Shown here in pieces: positions 1 through 5,120 of a stretch of 43,660 nucleotides of DNA. The notes under the pieces are model-generated. The model ran no database searches. It was given only the letters and a program-made list of their open reading frames with translations, and was not told the origin of the DNA. The first letter of the stretch is position 1; every line of letters begins with the position of its first letter. The position numbers and the translations under genes are program-made. The stretch is from a virus, in the IMG/VR virus record IMGVR_UViG_3300033153_004456, positions 1-43,660 of that record. One strand, given 5' to 3'.

Positions 1-2
1 CG

Positions 3-143
3 ATTGGTAGTTGCGGAATGTACGCTGATTATCGTATAGGCAAAGCGATTGAAAGCGGAGTTGATCCGATAGCCGCTAATTTAGCATTCCATGACACGAT
101 GCAAAGCAAGATGGTTTTGTATAATTTGACAAAATCGAAATAG
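3..143 (+). CDS. Partial gene, 3' end only (hypothetical)
   Basis: The window opens inside a reading frame of 46 codons ending at TAG 141-143. The visible C-terminus (IGSCGMYADYRIGKAIESG...) matches no family I recognise. Its stop lies inside the R'' of the first attC, as for the other cassette genes. Bases 1-2 plus the last base of the window make an ACG codon in the same frame as the truncated gene at 43486-43660, so the two pieces may be one gene of about 105 residues across a circular junction. Confidence 0.6.
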   Translation: MGSCGMYADYRIGKAIESGVDPIAANLAFHDTMQSKMVLYNLTKSK

Positions 144-244
144 AACACACCGCTTGAGTCCGACAGGACACGCTGGTTCGCTCTCGTTAAATACTCTGTG
201 GGGCTTGTAGGCATATCGCCTGCGGCTCAGTTCAGACGTTATAC
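140..244 (+). other. attC-1 recombination site
   Basis: R'' is ATAGAAC (140-146) and R' is GTTATAC (238-244). The L'' arm CTtGAGtCCGaCAGG pairs perfectly with the L' arm CCTGCGGCTCAG when the three lower-case bases are left unpaired. The site is about 105 bases, at the long end for attC. The region resembles attC-3 over most of its length. Confidence 0.85.
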
Positions 245-261
245 ATCAGGAGAATACTGCA

Positions 262-531
262 ATGGATTGGATAGAACAAATCAAACAAGATAGAGATACT
301 GGAATTAATAAGCCTTTGCTACAATCTGATCATTGGGAAGTTAATCGTAGATTCCCAGGCACAACTTTAGAATATTGCTGCGAATGTGGTCAGCCAACGG
401 GAAATGCCGGACGTGGCGAAGATTCTATTTATGCTGAAACCATGATCGGCGAAGATGAAATCGGGCCGCTATGTTCTGAATGCTATGACGAATTAGTCTT
501 TGCAAAAATAATTAAGTCGGACGATGTATAA
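262..531 (+). CDS. Cassette gene 1: zinc-ribbon-like small protein
   Basis: This 89-residue protein carries two cysteine pairs, CCECG at about residues 39-43 and CSEC at about 71-74, with an acidic stretch between them. That pattern fits a small zinc-binding domain, but I cannot name a family. The start is set by AGGAGA about ten bases upstream. The TAA stop is supplied by R'' of attC-2 (GTATAAC), so gene and recombination site overlap by six bases. It is the only gene of its cassette (239 to about 653). Codon use and AT content resemble neighbouring cassettes. Confidence 0.75.
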   Translation: MDWIEQIKQDRDTGINKPLLQSDHWEVNRRFPGTTLEYCCECGQPTGNAGRGEDSIYAETMIGEDEIGPLCSECYDELVFAKIIKSDDV

Positions 532-659
532 CCAATCACTACACGCAGATGGGCAGGGTCGTGCGGCTTGAGTTACTTACACAGTTTAAAGTAAATTTAA
601 AGTATTCTAAGTTTACTTTAAGCTTATTCCCTGCCCACTGGTGAGTTCAAACGTTATAC
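526..659 (+). other. attC-2 recombination site
   Basis: R'' is GTATAAC (526-532) and R' is GTTATAC (653-659). The arm CACgCAGaTGGGCAGGG pairs perfectly with CCCTGCCCACTGGTG apart from the two lower-case unpaired bases. The central loop contains a second inverted repeat, TTTAAAGTAAA against TTTACTTTAA, giving a long hairpin. R'' is the exact reverse complement of the start of its own cassette. Confidence 0.88.
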
Positions 660-672
660 GCAAAAGGAATTT

Positions 673-948
673 ATGAAGTTTAAATCATGGGATAATACAA
701 AAGAAATTGAATTGTCTAATTGCCCCTTTTGTGGCTCAGAACCAATTATTAAACACATCGGAAACGATTATACAAAAACCAGATCAATAGAGATTAAATG
801 CCCTAAATGTCGGATTAAACGAATAGATGCGGCACTGAGATATGATTTTAGCTGGCTGGAAAAAGTAGCTGCTGGAAACTGGAACCAAAGATTTGCGTAT
901 AACCAGACGCTTGAATCCGACAGGAAAAAGTCAGTTCGTTTTCGTTAA
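673..948 (+). CDS. Cassette gene 2: Lar-like restriction alleviation family protein
   Basis: The protein has 91 residues. CPFCGSEP at about 17-24, a CPKCR pair at about 43-47 and a terminal WNQR motif match the small two-CxxC fold of Lar-type restriction alleviation proteins. These are phage and prophage proteins that modulate type I restriction by the host. AAAGGAA precedes the start. The frame does not stop at the TAA of R''; it runs about 16 codons into attC-3, so the tail (NQTLESDRKKSVRFR) is encoded by the recombination site. Family assignment rests on motif order and length; anti-restriction function is inference. Confidence 0.65.
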   Translation: MKFKSWDNTKEIELSNCPFCGSEPIIKHIGNDYTKTRSIEIKCPKCRIKRIDAALRYDFSWLEKVAAGNWNQRFAYNQTLESDRKKSVRFR

Positions 949-1000
949 ATACTTTAGATATCGTGGGCATACCGCCTGCGGTTCAGCTTAATCGTTATAT
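897..1000 (+). other. attC-3 recombination site
   Basis: R'' is GTATAAC (897-903) and R' is GTTATAT (994-1000). The arm GCTtGAAtCCGaCAGG pairs perfectly with CCTGCGGTTCAGC with three unpaired bases. R'' is the reverse complement of the first bases of its own cassette (TTATAC at 654-659). Confidence 0.88.
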
Positions 1001-1019
1001 TACTTAGGAGGCACTTAGA

Positions 1020-1229
1020 ATGTATAAAGTAGATTACCAAAAAGTTGTAATAATGGAAGATGGGACTCACGGGAACATGTCTCAAGGGAAAGATGTGGCG
1101 TATATCGAGTGTCGGTTTGAAGATATAAAAAAAGTCCTTCAAGACCATCTGTGTGGCCCTCTATATACTATAAAGCGACATCCTGTAATAATAAACGCAG
1201 AACACATTAAAGGCCACGTCATAAAATAA
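1020..1229 (+). CDS. Cassette gene 3: hypothetical protein
   Basis: A protein of 69 residues with no recognised family. It is mixed alpha/beta by appearance and has single Cys residues only. AGGAGG at 1006-1011 is a near-perfect ribosome binding site. The stop TAA is part of R'' of attC-4. It is the single gene of cassette 3 (995 to about 1351). Confidence 0.7.
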   Translation: MYKVDYQKVVIMEDGTHGNMSQGKDVAYIECRFEDIKKVLQDHLCGPLYTIKRHPVIINAEHIKGHVIK

Positions 1230-1357
1230 CCAGCGCCATGCACTCGGACGACGAAGGTGATGTCGATTTAGAAAAAGAGGTGTGCCCTACGTGTGGTTCT
1301 ACAAATATGTTCGGTGGGATATGCCCGATTCGCCGCCGGTGATGGTGGACGTTAGGT
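1224..1357 (+). other. attC-4 recombination site with a long coding-like loop
   Basis: R'' is AAATAAC (1224-1230) and R' is GTTAGGT (1351-1357). The arm CCATgCACtCGGaCG pairs perfectly with CGCCGGTGATGG when three bases are extruded, which is the signature of a functional attC. The variable terminal loop is about 80 bases and encodes a short CPTCG-containing peptide. Confidence 0.85.
1238..1342 (+). CDS. Small ORF inside attC-4 (possible Cys-rich peptide)
   Basis: A 34-codon open frame (starting MHSDDEGDVD) lies wholly inside attC-4. It contains CPTCG and a third Cys (GICP), like half a zinc ribbon. There is no convincing ribosome binding site and the ATG lies in the L'' arm, so translation is doubtful. 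It is recorded because attC-5 and attC-14 also carry CxxC coding in their loops. Confidence 0.25.
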   Translation: MHSDDEGDVDLEKEVCPTCGSTNMFGGICPIRRR

Positions 1358-1362
1358 GACAA

Positions 1363-1689
1363 ATGAAATGGATTGATATTAAAAAACAAAAACCACATCA
1401 TCGACAACAAGTTTTAATAACCAATGGAATTTTAATAACGACAGCAGAGGCTGATGCTAAATTTAATAACGATGGTAGTATTTTTTGGGACGGCTGTAAT
1501 TTCGGTGGGTATGAATGGGAGTGGGATTTTGATGAACGGTTTGTAACACACTGGATGCCATTACCACCACTACCGCCTAACAAGCCGTTGAAATCTGACG
1601 GGCAAAATTGCGCCGTTTTCGACAAATGTAACCTAAAAGGAAAAGCCGGATGTAATGACTGCGCTTGGCGTAAACTGCCCGCAGTTTAA
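1363..1689 (+). CDS. Cassette gene 4: DUF551-like phage accessory protein
   Basis: The protein has 108 residues. The start MKWIDIKKQKPHHRQQVLIT and the ending VTHWMPLPPLPP are the conserved ends of the DUF551 family, small proteins common in phages and prophages with unknown biochemical role. The family usually stops soon after the PLP motif. Here the frame continues about 35 codons through attC-5, adding C(5)C(7)CNDC, a Cys-rich tail. The AGGTGA directly before the ATG is the R' core of attC-4 itself, so the recombination site acts as ribosome binding site. Confidence 0.75.
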   Translation: MKWIDIKKQKPHHRQQVLITNGILITTAEADAKFNNDGSIFWDGCNFGGYEWEWDFDERFVTHWMPLPPLPPNKPLKSDGQNCAVFDKCNLKGKAGCNDCAWRKLPAV

Positions 1690-1702
1690 CTCAGACATTA
1701 GC
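1575..1702 (+). other. attC-5 recombination site
   Basis: R'' is GCCTAAC (1575-1581). The arm GTTgAAAtCTGaCGGGCA pairs perfectly with TGCCCGCAGTTTAAC apart from three unpaired bases. R' is ATTAGCA-like (1696-1702), with A where the invariant G of GTT is expected. That change might impair recombination at this site. Confidence 0.75.
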
Positions 1703-1721
1703 ACTTTTTTTGGGATACAAT

Positions 1722-1862
1722 ATGACTATATGGCAAGAATATCAAATGTGGAAATACCGAAACGCAGCATCTTGGCGTGGAAAGCCATATAAATTTTTGT
1801 GGCCAAATGCCCAAGATGTTATTGCGTGGTGGGATGCACTGAGAGATATGAATGAGTGCTAA
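1722..1862 (+). CDS. Cassette gene 5: short Trp-rich protein
   Basis: This 46-residue protein (MTIWQEYQMWKYRN...) has seven tryptophans counting WW, is fairly basic and has no recognised family. The ribosome binding site is weak (GGGATA about seven bases upstream). The TAA stop is in R'' of attC-6, and R'' TGCTAAC exactly complements the TTAGCA at the start of the same cassette. That match supports the unit being real despite the altered R' before it. Confidence 0.6.
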   Translation: MTIWQEYQMWKYRNAASWRGKPYKFLWPNAQDVIAWWDALRDMNEC

Positions 1863-1918
1863 CCAGTCGCTGGACTCTGACGGCAAAAAGCCGCCGCAGG
1901 TCAGCTAAATCGTTAGGT
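1857..1918 (+). other. attC-6 recombination site (short, canonical)
   Basis: At 62 bases this is the classic 59-base-element size. R'' is TGCTAAC and R' is GTTAGGT. GCTGgACtCTGaCGGC pairs perfectly with GCCGCAGGTCAGC apart from three extruded bases. It is the cleanest site in the array. Confidence 0.93.
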
Positions 1919-1923
1919 GACTT

Positions 1924-2214
1924 ATGGGTAAACATCCAGATAAAATTTATTTACAGGTTGATGAAGATAGTGAAAAATCCATTGATTGGTTTGAGGGTGT
2001 TACTTGGTGCCAAGACAGGATTAATGATACTGATATTGAATATATCCGTGTTGATTTAATTCAGCGCCACCTAACACCCGCTGCACCGGACAGCGAAGGT
2101 GGTGCAGAAAGTGGATTGATAAAACATAGCATAAAATGGAAAGACAAAAAATATTCGGTTTCGCTGCCAGTAAGCTACATCGTTATACGGAGGTGGCAAT
2201 GGAAGATTTTATAG
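1924..2214 (+). CDS. Cassette gene 6: phage-type hypothetical protein
   Basis: The first fifty residues (KIYLQ...VTWCQDRINDTDIEYIR) resemble a small family I associate with phage accessory regions; its function is unknown. The frame continues through the whole of attC-7 and past its R' into the start of cassette gene 7, overlapping it by 16 bases. The C-terminal 45 residues are therefore attC-derived and probably not conserved. AGGTGA in the R' of attC-6 serves as ribosome binding site (GTTAGGTGACTTATG). Confidence 0.65.
   Translation: MGKHPDKIYLQVDEDSEKSIDWFEGVTWCQDRINDTDIEYIRVDLIQRHLTPAAPDSEGGAESGLIKHSIKWKDKKYSVSLPVSYIVIRRWQWKIL
2069..2188 (+). other. attC-7 recombination site
   Basis: R'' is ACCTAAC, the exact complement of its cassette start, and R' is GTTATAC (2182-2188). 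The arm GCTgCACCGGaCAGCGA pairs with TCGCTGCCAGTAAGC through two unpaired bases and G-T wobbles. The loop is about 60 bases and is read through by cassette gene 6. Confidence 0.75.
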
Positions 2215-2384
2215 TTTTACTTGAAAGATTACTGATTGAAGAAAATGGATATACAGAAGAAAATGCAAAAGCACTGATTAAAAAATATCCAAATATCATT
2301 ATGCAGGGGATTATGAAAGGACCTTTTGCTTTAAGAGCTGTTGTAATGGCAATTGAAAAAGAAGAGTCAAAAGATTCCGTATAA
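2199..2384 (+). CDS. Cassette gene 7: small helical hypothetical protein
   Basis: A 61-residue, probably all-helical protein (MEDFIVLLERLLIEENG...) of unknown family. The start at 2199 is chosen over upstream codons because CGGAGG at 2188-2193 sits six bases before it, just after R' of attC-7. The upstream in-frame extension to 2136 lies inside attC-7. The stop is in R'' of attC-8. Confidence 0.7.
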   Translation: MEDFIVLLERLLIEENGYTEENAKALIKKYPNIIMQGIMKGPFALRAVVMAIEKEESKDSV

Positions 2385-2436
2385 CCACCGGATTCAGCTA
2401 ACACAAAAAGCGTGTAGCTGATCCTAATCGTTCTAT
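2379..2436 (+). other. attC-8 recombination site (short)
   Basis: A 58-base site. R'' is GTATAAC, the exact complement of its cassette start, and R' is GTTCTAT (2430-2436). GGATtCAGCTaACAC pairs perfectly with GTGTAGCTGATCC apart from two extruded bases. Confidence 0.9.
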
Positions 2437-2456
2437 TTCTTATTAAAGGAGAAATT

Positions 2457-2630
2457 ATGAAAGTTGATATTTTTATTAAACCGCAGGAACATCCAGTTGC
2501 AACTGTAGAAGATAATATGATGCGTATTTATTATAATGAGCAATGGATTGATTTTAAAGAGGGGAAAACCTTTATTAAATTTAAAGATGATCCGCAAAAG
2601 GCCATAGCTAATAGCGAGGGCGAAACATAA
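2457..2630 (+). CDS. Cassette gene 8: hypothetical protein
   Basis: A 57-residue protein starting MKVDIFIKPQEHPV, with a beta-rich appearance and no recognised motif. AAAGGAG seven bases upstream fixes the start. The stop TAA coincides with R'' of attC-9. It is the only gene in its cassette. Confidence 0.65.
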   Translation: MKVDIFIKPQEHPVATVEDNMMRIYYNEQWIDFKEGKTFIKFKDDPQKAIANSEGET

Positions 2631-2726
2631 CCAATCACTTGAGCCAACGGAACACGCTGGTTCGTTCTCGGATAGGCATTAATCAGAGCATAAACCGAGC
2701 GCCGTTGCTCAGTTCAGACGTTATAC
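2625..2726 (+). other. attC-9 recombination site
   Basis: R'' is ACATAAC (2625-2631) and R' is GTTATAC (2720-2726). CTtGAGCcAACGG pairs with CCGTTGCTCAG apart from two unpaired bases. It shares several blocks with attC-1 (CACGCTGGTTCG and CAGTTCAGACGTTATAC), suggesting related cassette sources. Confidence 0.85.
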
Positions 2727-2746
2727 GCCTTGAGGGAAGAAATATT

Positions 2747-2950
2747 ATGAGAACATTTAAACACTTTCCAAAAGATCAAACGTGTCCTATGTGTGGCACG
2801 AATAAAGACAAAGAATGCACTTTGATAGAAATTGACGGAACAAGTGATGGTAAAATTTGTGAGGCTATCCCAGTTCATGTCGAATGTGCCCGAAAAGGTG
2901 ATTTGCGTTTTAACCGCGAGGTAAATGTTTTTTACAAAGTCGGCATATAA
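2747..2950 (+). CDS. Cassette gene 9: Cys-rich zinc-finger-like protein
   Basis: The protein has 67 residues: CPMCG near residue 12, then C at about 21, C at 38 and H-x-x-C at about 46. This fits one small zinc-binding module. The start at 2747 follows GAGGGA and lies just downstream of R' of attC-9; the longer open frame begins inside the attC and is rejected. The stop is in R'' of attC-10. Confidence 0.7.
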   Translation: MRTFKHFPKDQTCPMCGTNKDKECTLIEIDGTSDGKICEAIPVHVECARKGDLRFNREVNVFYKVGI

Positions 2951-3000
2951 CCACCGGATTCACTCGGACACTACGTGCCGGTGATCCTATTGTGTTGTGC
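2945..3000 (+). other. attC-10 recombination site (short)
   Basis: A 56-base site. R'' is ATATAAC and R' is GTTGTGC (2994-3000). GGATtCACtCGGaCAC pairs perfectly with GTGCCGGTGATCC apart from three extruded bases. The R' variant GTTGTGC is unusual, but it reappears as its complement GCACAAC at the end of the next cassette. Confidence 0.9.
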
Positions 3001-3032
3001 TTTGAAAATAAACGTAACGCCTGGCGGTGGTG

Positions 3033-3278
3033 ATGGCCAAGAAATTATTGACTGGGGATAAATTACGCAAAAGAGCTAACGAGCTTGGAGTGTCAATGGA
3101 TCGGACTGTTGATAGCGATGCAGGCACAAATGACGCTATTGTGCAAGAACGGGTAATAGCTGCTGAAAAGCATATCAGAGAAGGTAGAATATGGATATTT
3201 GCTTTAATTTCTGCAATCGCATCAGCTATAAGCGCATTGACCGCATTGATTGCAGTTCTTTCAACTAAAACACCTTAA
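3033..3278 (+). CDS. Cassette gene 10a: small membrane-anchored protein
   Basis: The protein has 81 residues. A charged N-terminal half is followed by a C-terminal hydrophobic segment of about 24 residues (about 54-77, IWIFALISAIASAISALTAL), so it is probably tail-anchored in the inner membrane. GTG codons at 3027 and 3030 are alternative starts; no strong ribosome binding site decides. Only seven bases separate it from gene 10b, and no attC lies between, so the two share one cassette and probably one function. A toxin-antitoxin or defence pair is possible but unproven. Confidence 0.6.
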   Translation: MAKKLLTGDKLRKRANELGVSMDRTVDSDAGTNDAIVQERVIAAEKHIREGRIWIFALISAIASAISALTALIAVLSTKTP

Positions 3279-3285
3279 ATCGTCT

Positions 3286-3531
3286 ATGTTTAGAAAAAAA
3301 GAAAACGAAATAATAGAACTTTTGGCTATCGTATCAAATATTTATGAGAATGCTACGCAAGAACAACTTTTTATACTTATTGATAGTATAGAAAATCCAA
3401 AAGAAAGACTCATTGCTCTTAAGTTCTTATTAAAGAAAAATTATTACTATAGGCTTTCGCACAACCAATCACTTCACTCTGACACCAGAAGCGGGCTTGC
3501 CAAAACTCTGGCCGATACAGAGCAAAACTAA
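3286..3531 (+). CDS. Cassette gene 10b: small helical partner protein
   Basis: The protein has 81 residues and is helical and Leu/Ile-rich (IIELLAIVSNIYENATQEQL). The last twenty residues (NQSLHSDTRSGLAK...) are encoded by attC-11 because the frame misses the TAA in R''. It is the second gene of the only two-gene cassette: the cassette starts TTGTGC (2995) and ends with the exact complement GCACAAC (3459-3465), so both genes move together. The family is not recognised. Confidence 0.6.
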   Translation: MFRKKENEIIELLAIVSNIYENATQEQLFILIDSIENPKERLIALKFLLKKNYYYRLSHNQSLHSDTRSGLAKTLADTEQN

Positions 3532-3582
3532 GCCATAGCGAAAGTATCATTTTTCTGGTGCAGGTGAGTTCAGACGTTATCT
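3459..3582 (+). other. attC-11 recombination site
   Basis: R'' is GCACAAC and R' is GTTATCT (3576-3582). CTtCACtCTGaCACCAGAA pairs perfectly with TTCTGGTGCAGGTGAG apart from three extruded bases. The central loop is about 55 bases. Confidence 0.9.
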
Positions 3583-3596
3583 ATAAGGAGAGAACA

Positions 3597-3865
3597 ATGG
3601 AAAATCGAGCAAAAATTACCGAAGGAATGCCTTTAAAGAAACAAACTAAAGAATCTTTTGAAGAATCGATTAGAGAGGCTAAGCGGGAACTGGATATAGT
3701 TTTACGGCTAAACAGTCTATCATAGACTATGCGGGGATTTATGACTATCTTACAGAGGATAACATCTCCTACCTTTGTTATATTTTAGGGCAATTGGAAT
3801 TATCAATCGCACAACGCAAGCAAATGCTCATAGATGATAATAAGCAATGGAATGATGATTATTAA
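3597..3865 (+). pseudogene. Cassette gene 11: frameshifted hypothetical gene
   Basis: The start codon follows AAGGAG. The first frame gives MENRAKITEG...ELDIVLRLNSLS and stops at 3723-3725. From the T run at 3700-3703 a second frame continues smoothly (FTAKQSIIDYAGIYDYL...) to TAA 3863-3865, without a start codon of its own. One missing T in the run would restore a protein of about 90 residues. This may be a real mutation, an assembly error or, less likely, slippage. No family is recognised. Confidence 0.5.
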
Positions 3866-3882
3866 CCAATAACAATAAAAGT

Positions 3883-3950
3883 AGATAACAAAAAAAATGC
3901 ACAGGACGGCAAACTAACGCCGCCGCTGCCCGTGAGCTATATCGTTGGGA
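3883..3950 (+). other. attC-12 recombination site
   Basis: R'' AGATAAC (3883-3889) is the exact complement of its cassette start TTATCT, and R' is GTTGGGA (3944-3950). The arms contain CGGC against GCCG around the centre but pair less cleanly than other sites. GGGAGG, partly in R', is the ribosome binding site of the next gene. Confidence 0.6.
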
Positions 3951-3957
3951 GGCTTTT

Positions 3958-4437
3958 ATGAGAAAGTCAAAACATGCACATTCAGACAGAGATAGAATAT
4001 TTACACCTGAAAGCGTTGCTATTCGTCTTATTGAGAAAATTCCATCATCTGATAATGATAGTTGGTGTGATCCCTGCTTTGGACGTGGTATATTTTATAA
4101 TAACTTTCCTTCTAAAAACAAAGAGTTTTTTGAGATAGATATGGGCAAAGACTTTTTGCATTGCTCTAAACAATATGATTGGGTTGTTACGAACATACCT
4201 TTTTCGCAACCACGTAAGTTTATTTTTAAAATGGCTGGATGTTCTCGCAAGGGTTTTGGGATTTTATGTCTTGCGAACTCAATGACAGCAACAAGGCTTT
4301 TAAAGTTAGAGCAGCAAGGGTTCTACATAAATAGCATTACTATAATATATATTAAATCTTGGGGGTTTGGATATCGTACTGATTTTTATGTGTTTACTAA
4401 AGCTAAGGGGCCTGTTTTTGAGACTATCATACTGTGA
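3958..4437 (+). CDS. Cassette gene 12: N6-adenine DNA methyltransferase-like protein
   Basis: The protein has 159 residues. DPCFGRGIF at about 38-46 matches the SAM-binding motif I (DPxxGxGxF) of amino-methyltransferases. An acidic EID follows at about 59-61, and VVTNIPFS at about 75-82 sits where the catalytic motif IV (N/D-P-P-Y/F) should be, with I for the first P. It is short compared with complete methyltransferases and lacks an obvious target-recognition domain. It may be active, or a decoy. GGGAGG before the ATG overlaps R' of attC-12. Methylating phage DNA against host restriction would fit the other cargo. Confidence 0.6.
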   Translation: MRKSKHAHSDRDRIFTPESVAIRLIEKIPSSDNDSWCDPCFGRGIFYNNFPSKNKEFFEIDMGKDFLHCSKQYDWVVTNIPFSQPRKFIFKMAGCSRKGFGILCLANSMTATRLLKLEQQGFYINSITIIYIKSWGFGYRTDFYVFTKAKGPVFETIIL

Positions 4438-4500
4438 ACTACCCCGCAGGGCTTTGCCCGTTACTCGAAGCCTGTGGCTTTGCCACGGGAGCATTCACAC
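4433..4500 (+). repeat. Cassette junction with two tandem hairpins (atypical attC?)
   Basis: TGTGAAC (4433-4439) and ATTCACA (4493-4499) sit where R'' and R' should be, but the interior does not give the usual L''/L' pairing. It contains two small hairpins with TTT loops instead: GGGC-TTT-GCCC (about 4449-4459) and GTGGC-TTT-GCCAC (about 4473-4485). The 14 bases 4487-4500 recur as an inverted copy with one mismatch at 4857-4870, flanking the ASCH gene. It may be a diverged attC or the edge of a different element. Confidence 0.4.
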
Positions 4501-4514
4501 ACACAAGGAAAAAT

Positions 4515-4862
4515 ATGCCAAGAAATATGAGCTTTGTACTCACTACAGAACAAATTGAGAATCGTACTAAGACTGTTACGCGCCGTCTTGGCTGGTGGTA
4601 TTTACAGCCTGGGGATATTGTTAATGCTGTAGAAAAATGTATAGGATTGAAAAAGGGAGAGAAAATCAAACGTATATGCCAGATCAGAATTAAATCAGCG
4701 TTGTTGCAAGAATTAAGATTAGAGAAAATTACTCAAGATGAATGTAAAAAAGAAGGATTCCCAGAGATGACACCCCAAGAGTTTATAGATTTTCTATGCT
4801 CGCATAATAAAGAAATTTGGTACGGCAGACCGATAATGAGAATTGAATTTGAATATGTGTGA
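4515..4862 (+). CDS. Cassette gene 13: ASCH-domain protein
   Basis: The protein has 115 residues, starting MPRNMSFVLTTEQIENRTKT. The core RTKTVTRRLGWWYLQPGD and the later F/G-rich strand region are typical of the ASCH domain (PUA-like beta-barrel) found in many phages and thought to bind RNA or modified nucleic acid. The start at 4515 follows AAGGAA; the longer open frame from 4434 runs through the hairpin junction and is rejected. The stop TGA lies in the complementary end repeat GTGTGAATGC. Function in the phage is unknown. Confidence 0.75.
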   Translation: MPRNMSFVLTTEQIENRTKTVTRRLGWWYLQPGDIVNAVEKCIGLKKGEKIKRICQIRIKSALLQELRLEKITQDECKKEGFPEMTPQEFIDFLCSHNKEIWYGRPIMRIEFEYV

Positions 4863-4918
4863 ATGCTCCTGGGGCACAGCCGACAGCATAAACTTGCGGC
4901 TGACCGCAACTGTTAGTG
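4858..4918 (+). other. attC-13 recombination site
   Basis: R'' is TGTGAAT, the exact complement of ATTCACA at the start of its cassette, and R' is GTTAGTG (4912-4918). CAGCCGaC against GCGGCTG gives a central stem with one extruded A. It is 61 bases long. Confidence 0.6.
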
Positions 4919-4922
4919 TAAA

Positions 4923-5120
4923 ATGAGAATAAAACAAATTAAAAATATTCCGAGGTGTTGTGGTTCTTGCTGGTGGTTTTCTACGATGAACGGTGCATGG
5001 TGTTCTAAAAAAGATTGTCCATCGTTTGCTATGGGTATTTGTGATAATTATGAACCTAAAGATGAATATCGTCACCTAACACCCGCTGCGTCAAGTTGTA
5101 TGTGGAGGCAATATGAATGA
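4923..5120 (+). CDS. Cassette gene 14: Cys-rich small protein
   Basis: The protein has 65 residues. CCGSCWWF at about 12-19, WCSKKDC at about 26-32 and C40 give six cysteines, compatible with a metal-binding knuckle. It starts five bases after R' of attC-13 with little room for a ribosome binding site. The frame passes R'' of the next site (CACCTAAC, encoding RHLTP) and ends at 5118-5120 just inside the next gene. Confidence 0.65.
   Translation: MRIKQIKNIPRCCGSCWWFSTMNGAWCSKKDCPSFAMGICDNYEPKDEYRHLTPAASSCMWRQYE

Noticed and set aside
2136-2198. Upstream start for cassette gene 7
   Set aside because: The extension lies inside attC-7 and a good ribosome binding site precedes 2199.
3700-3703. 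Programmed frameshifting
   Set aside because: No classical slippery heptamer or downstream structure is apparent; a one-base deletion is simpler.
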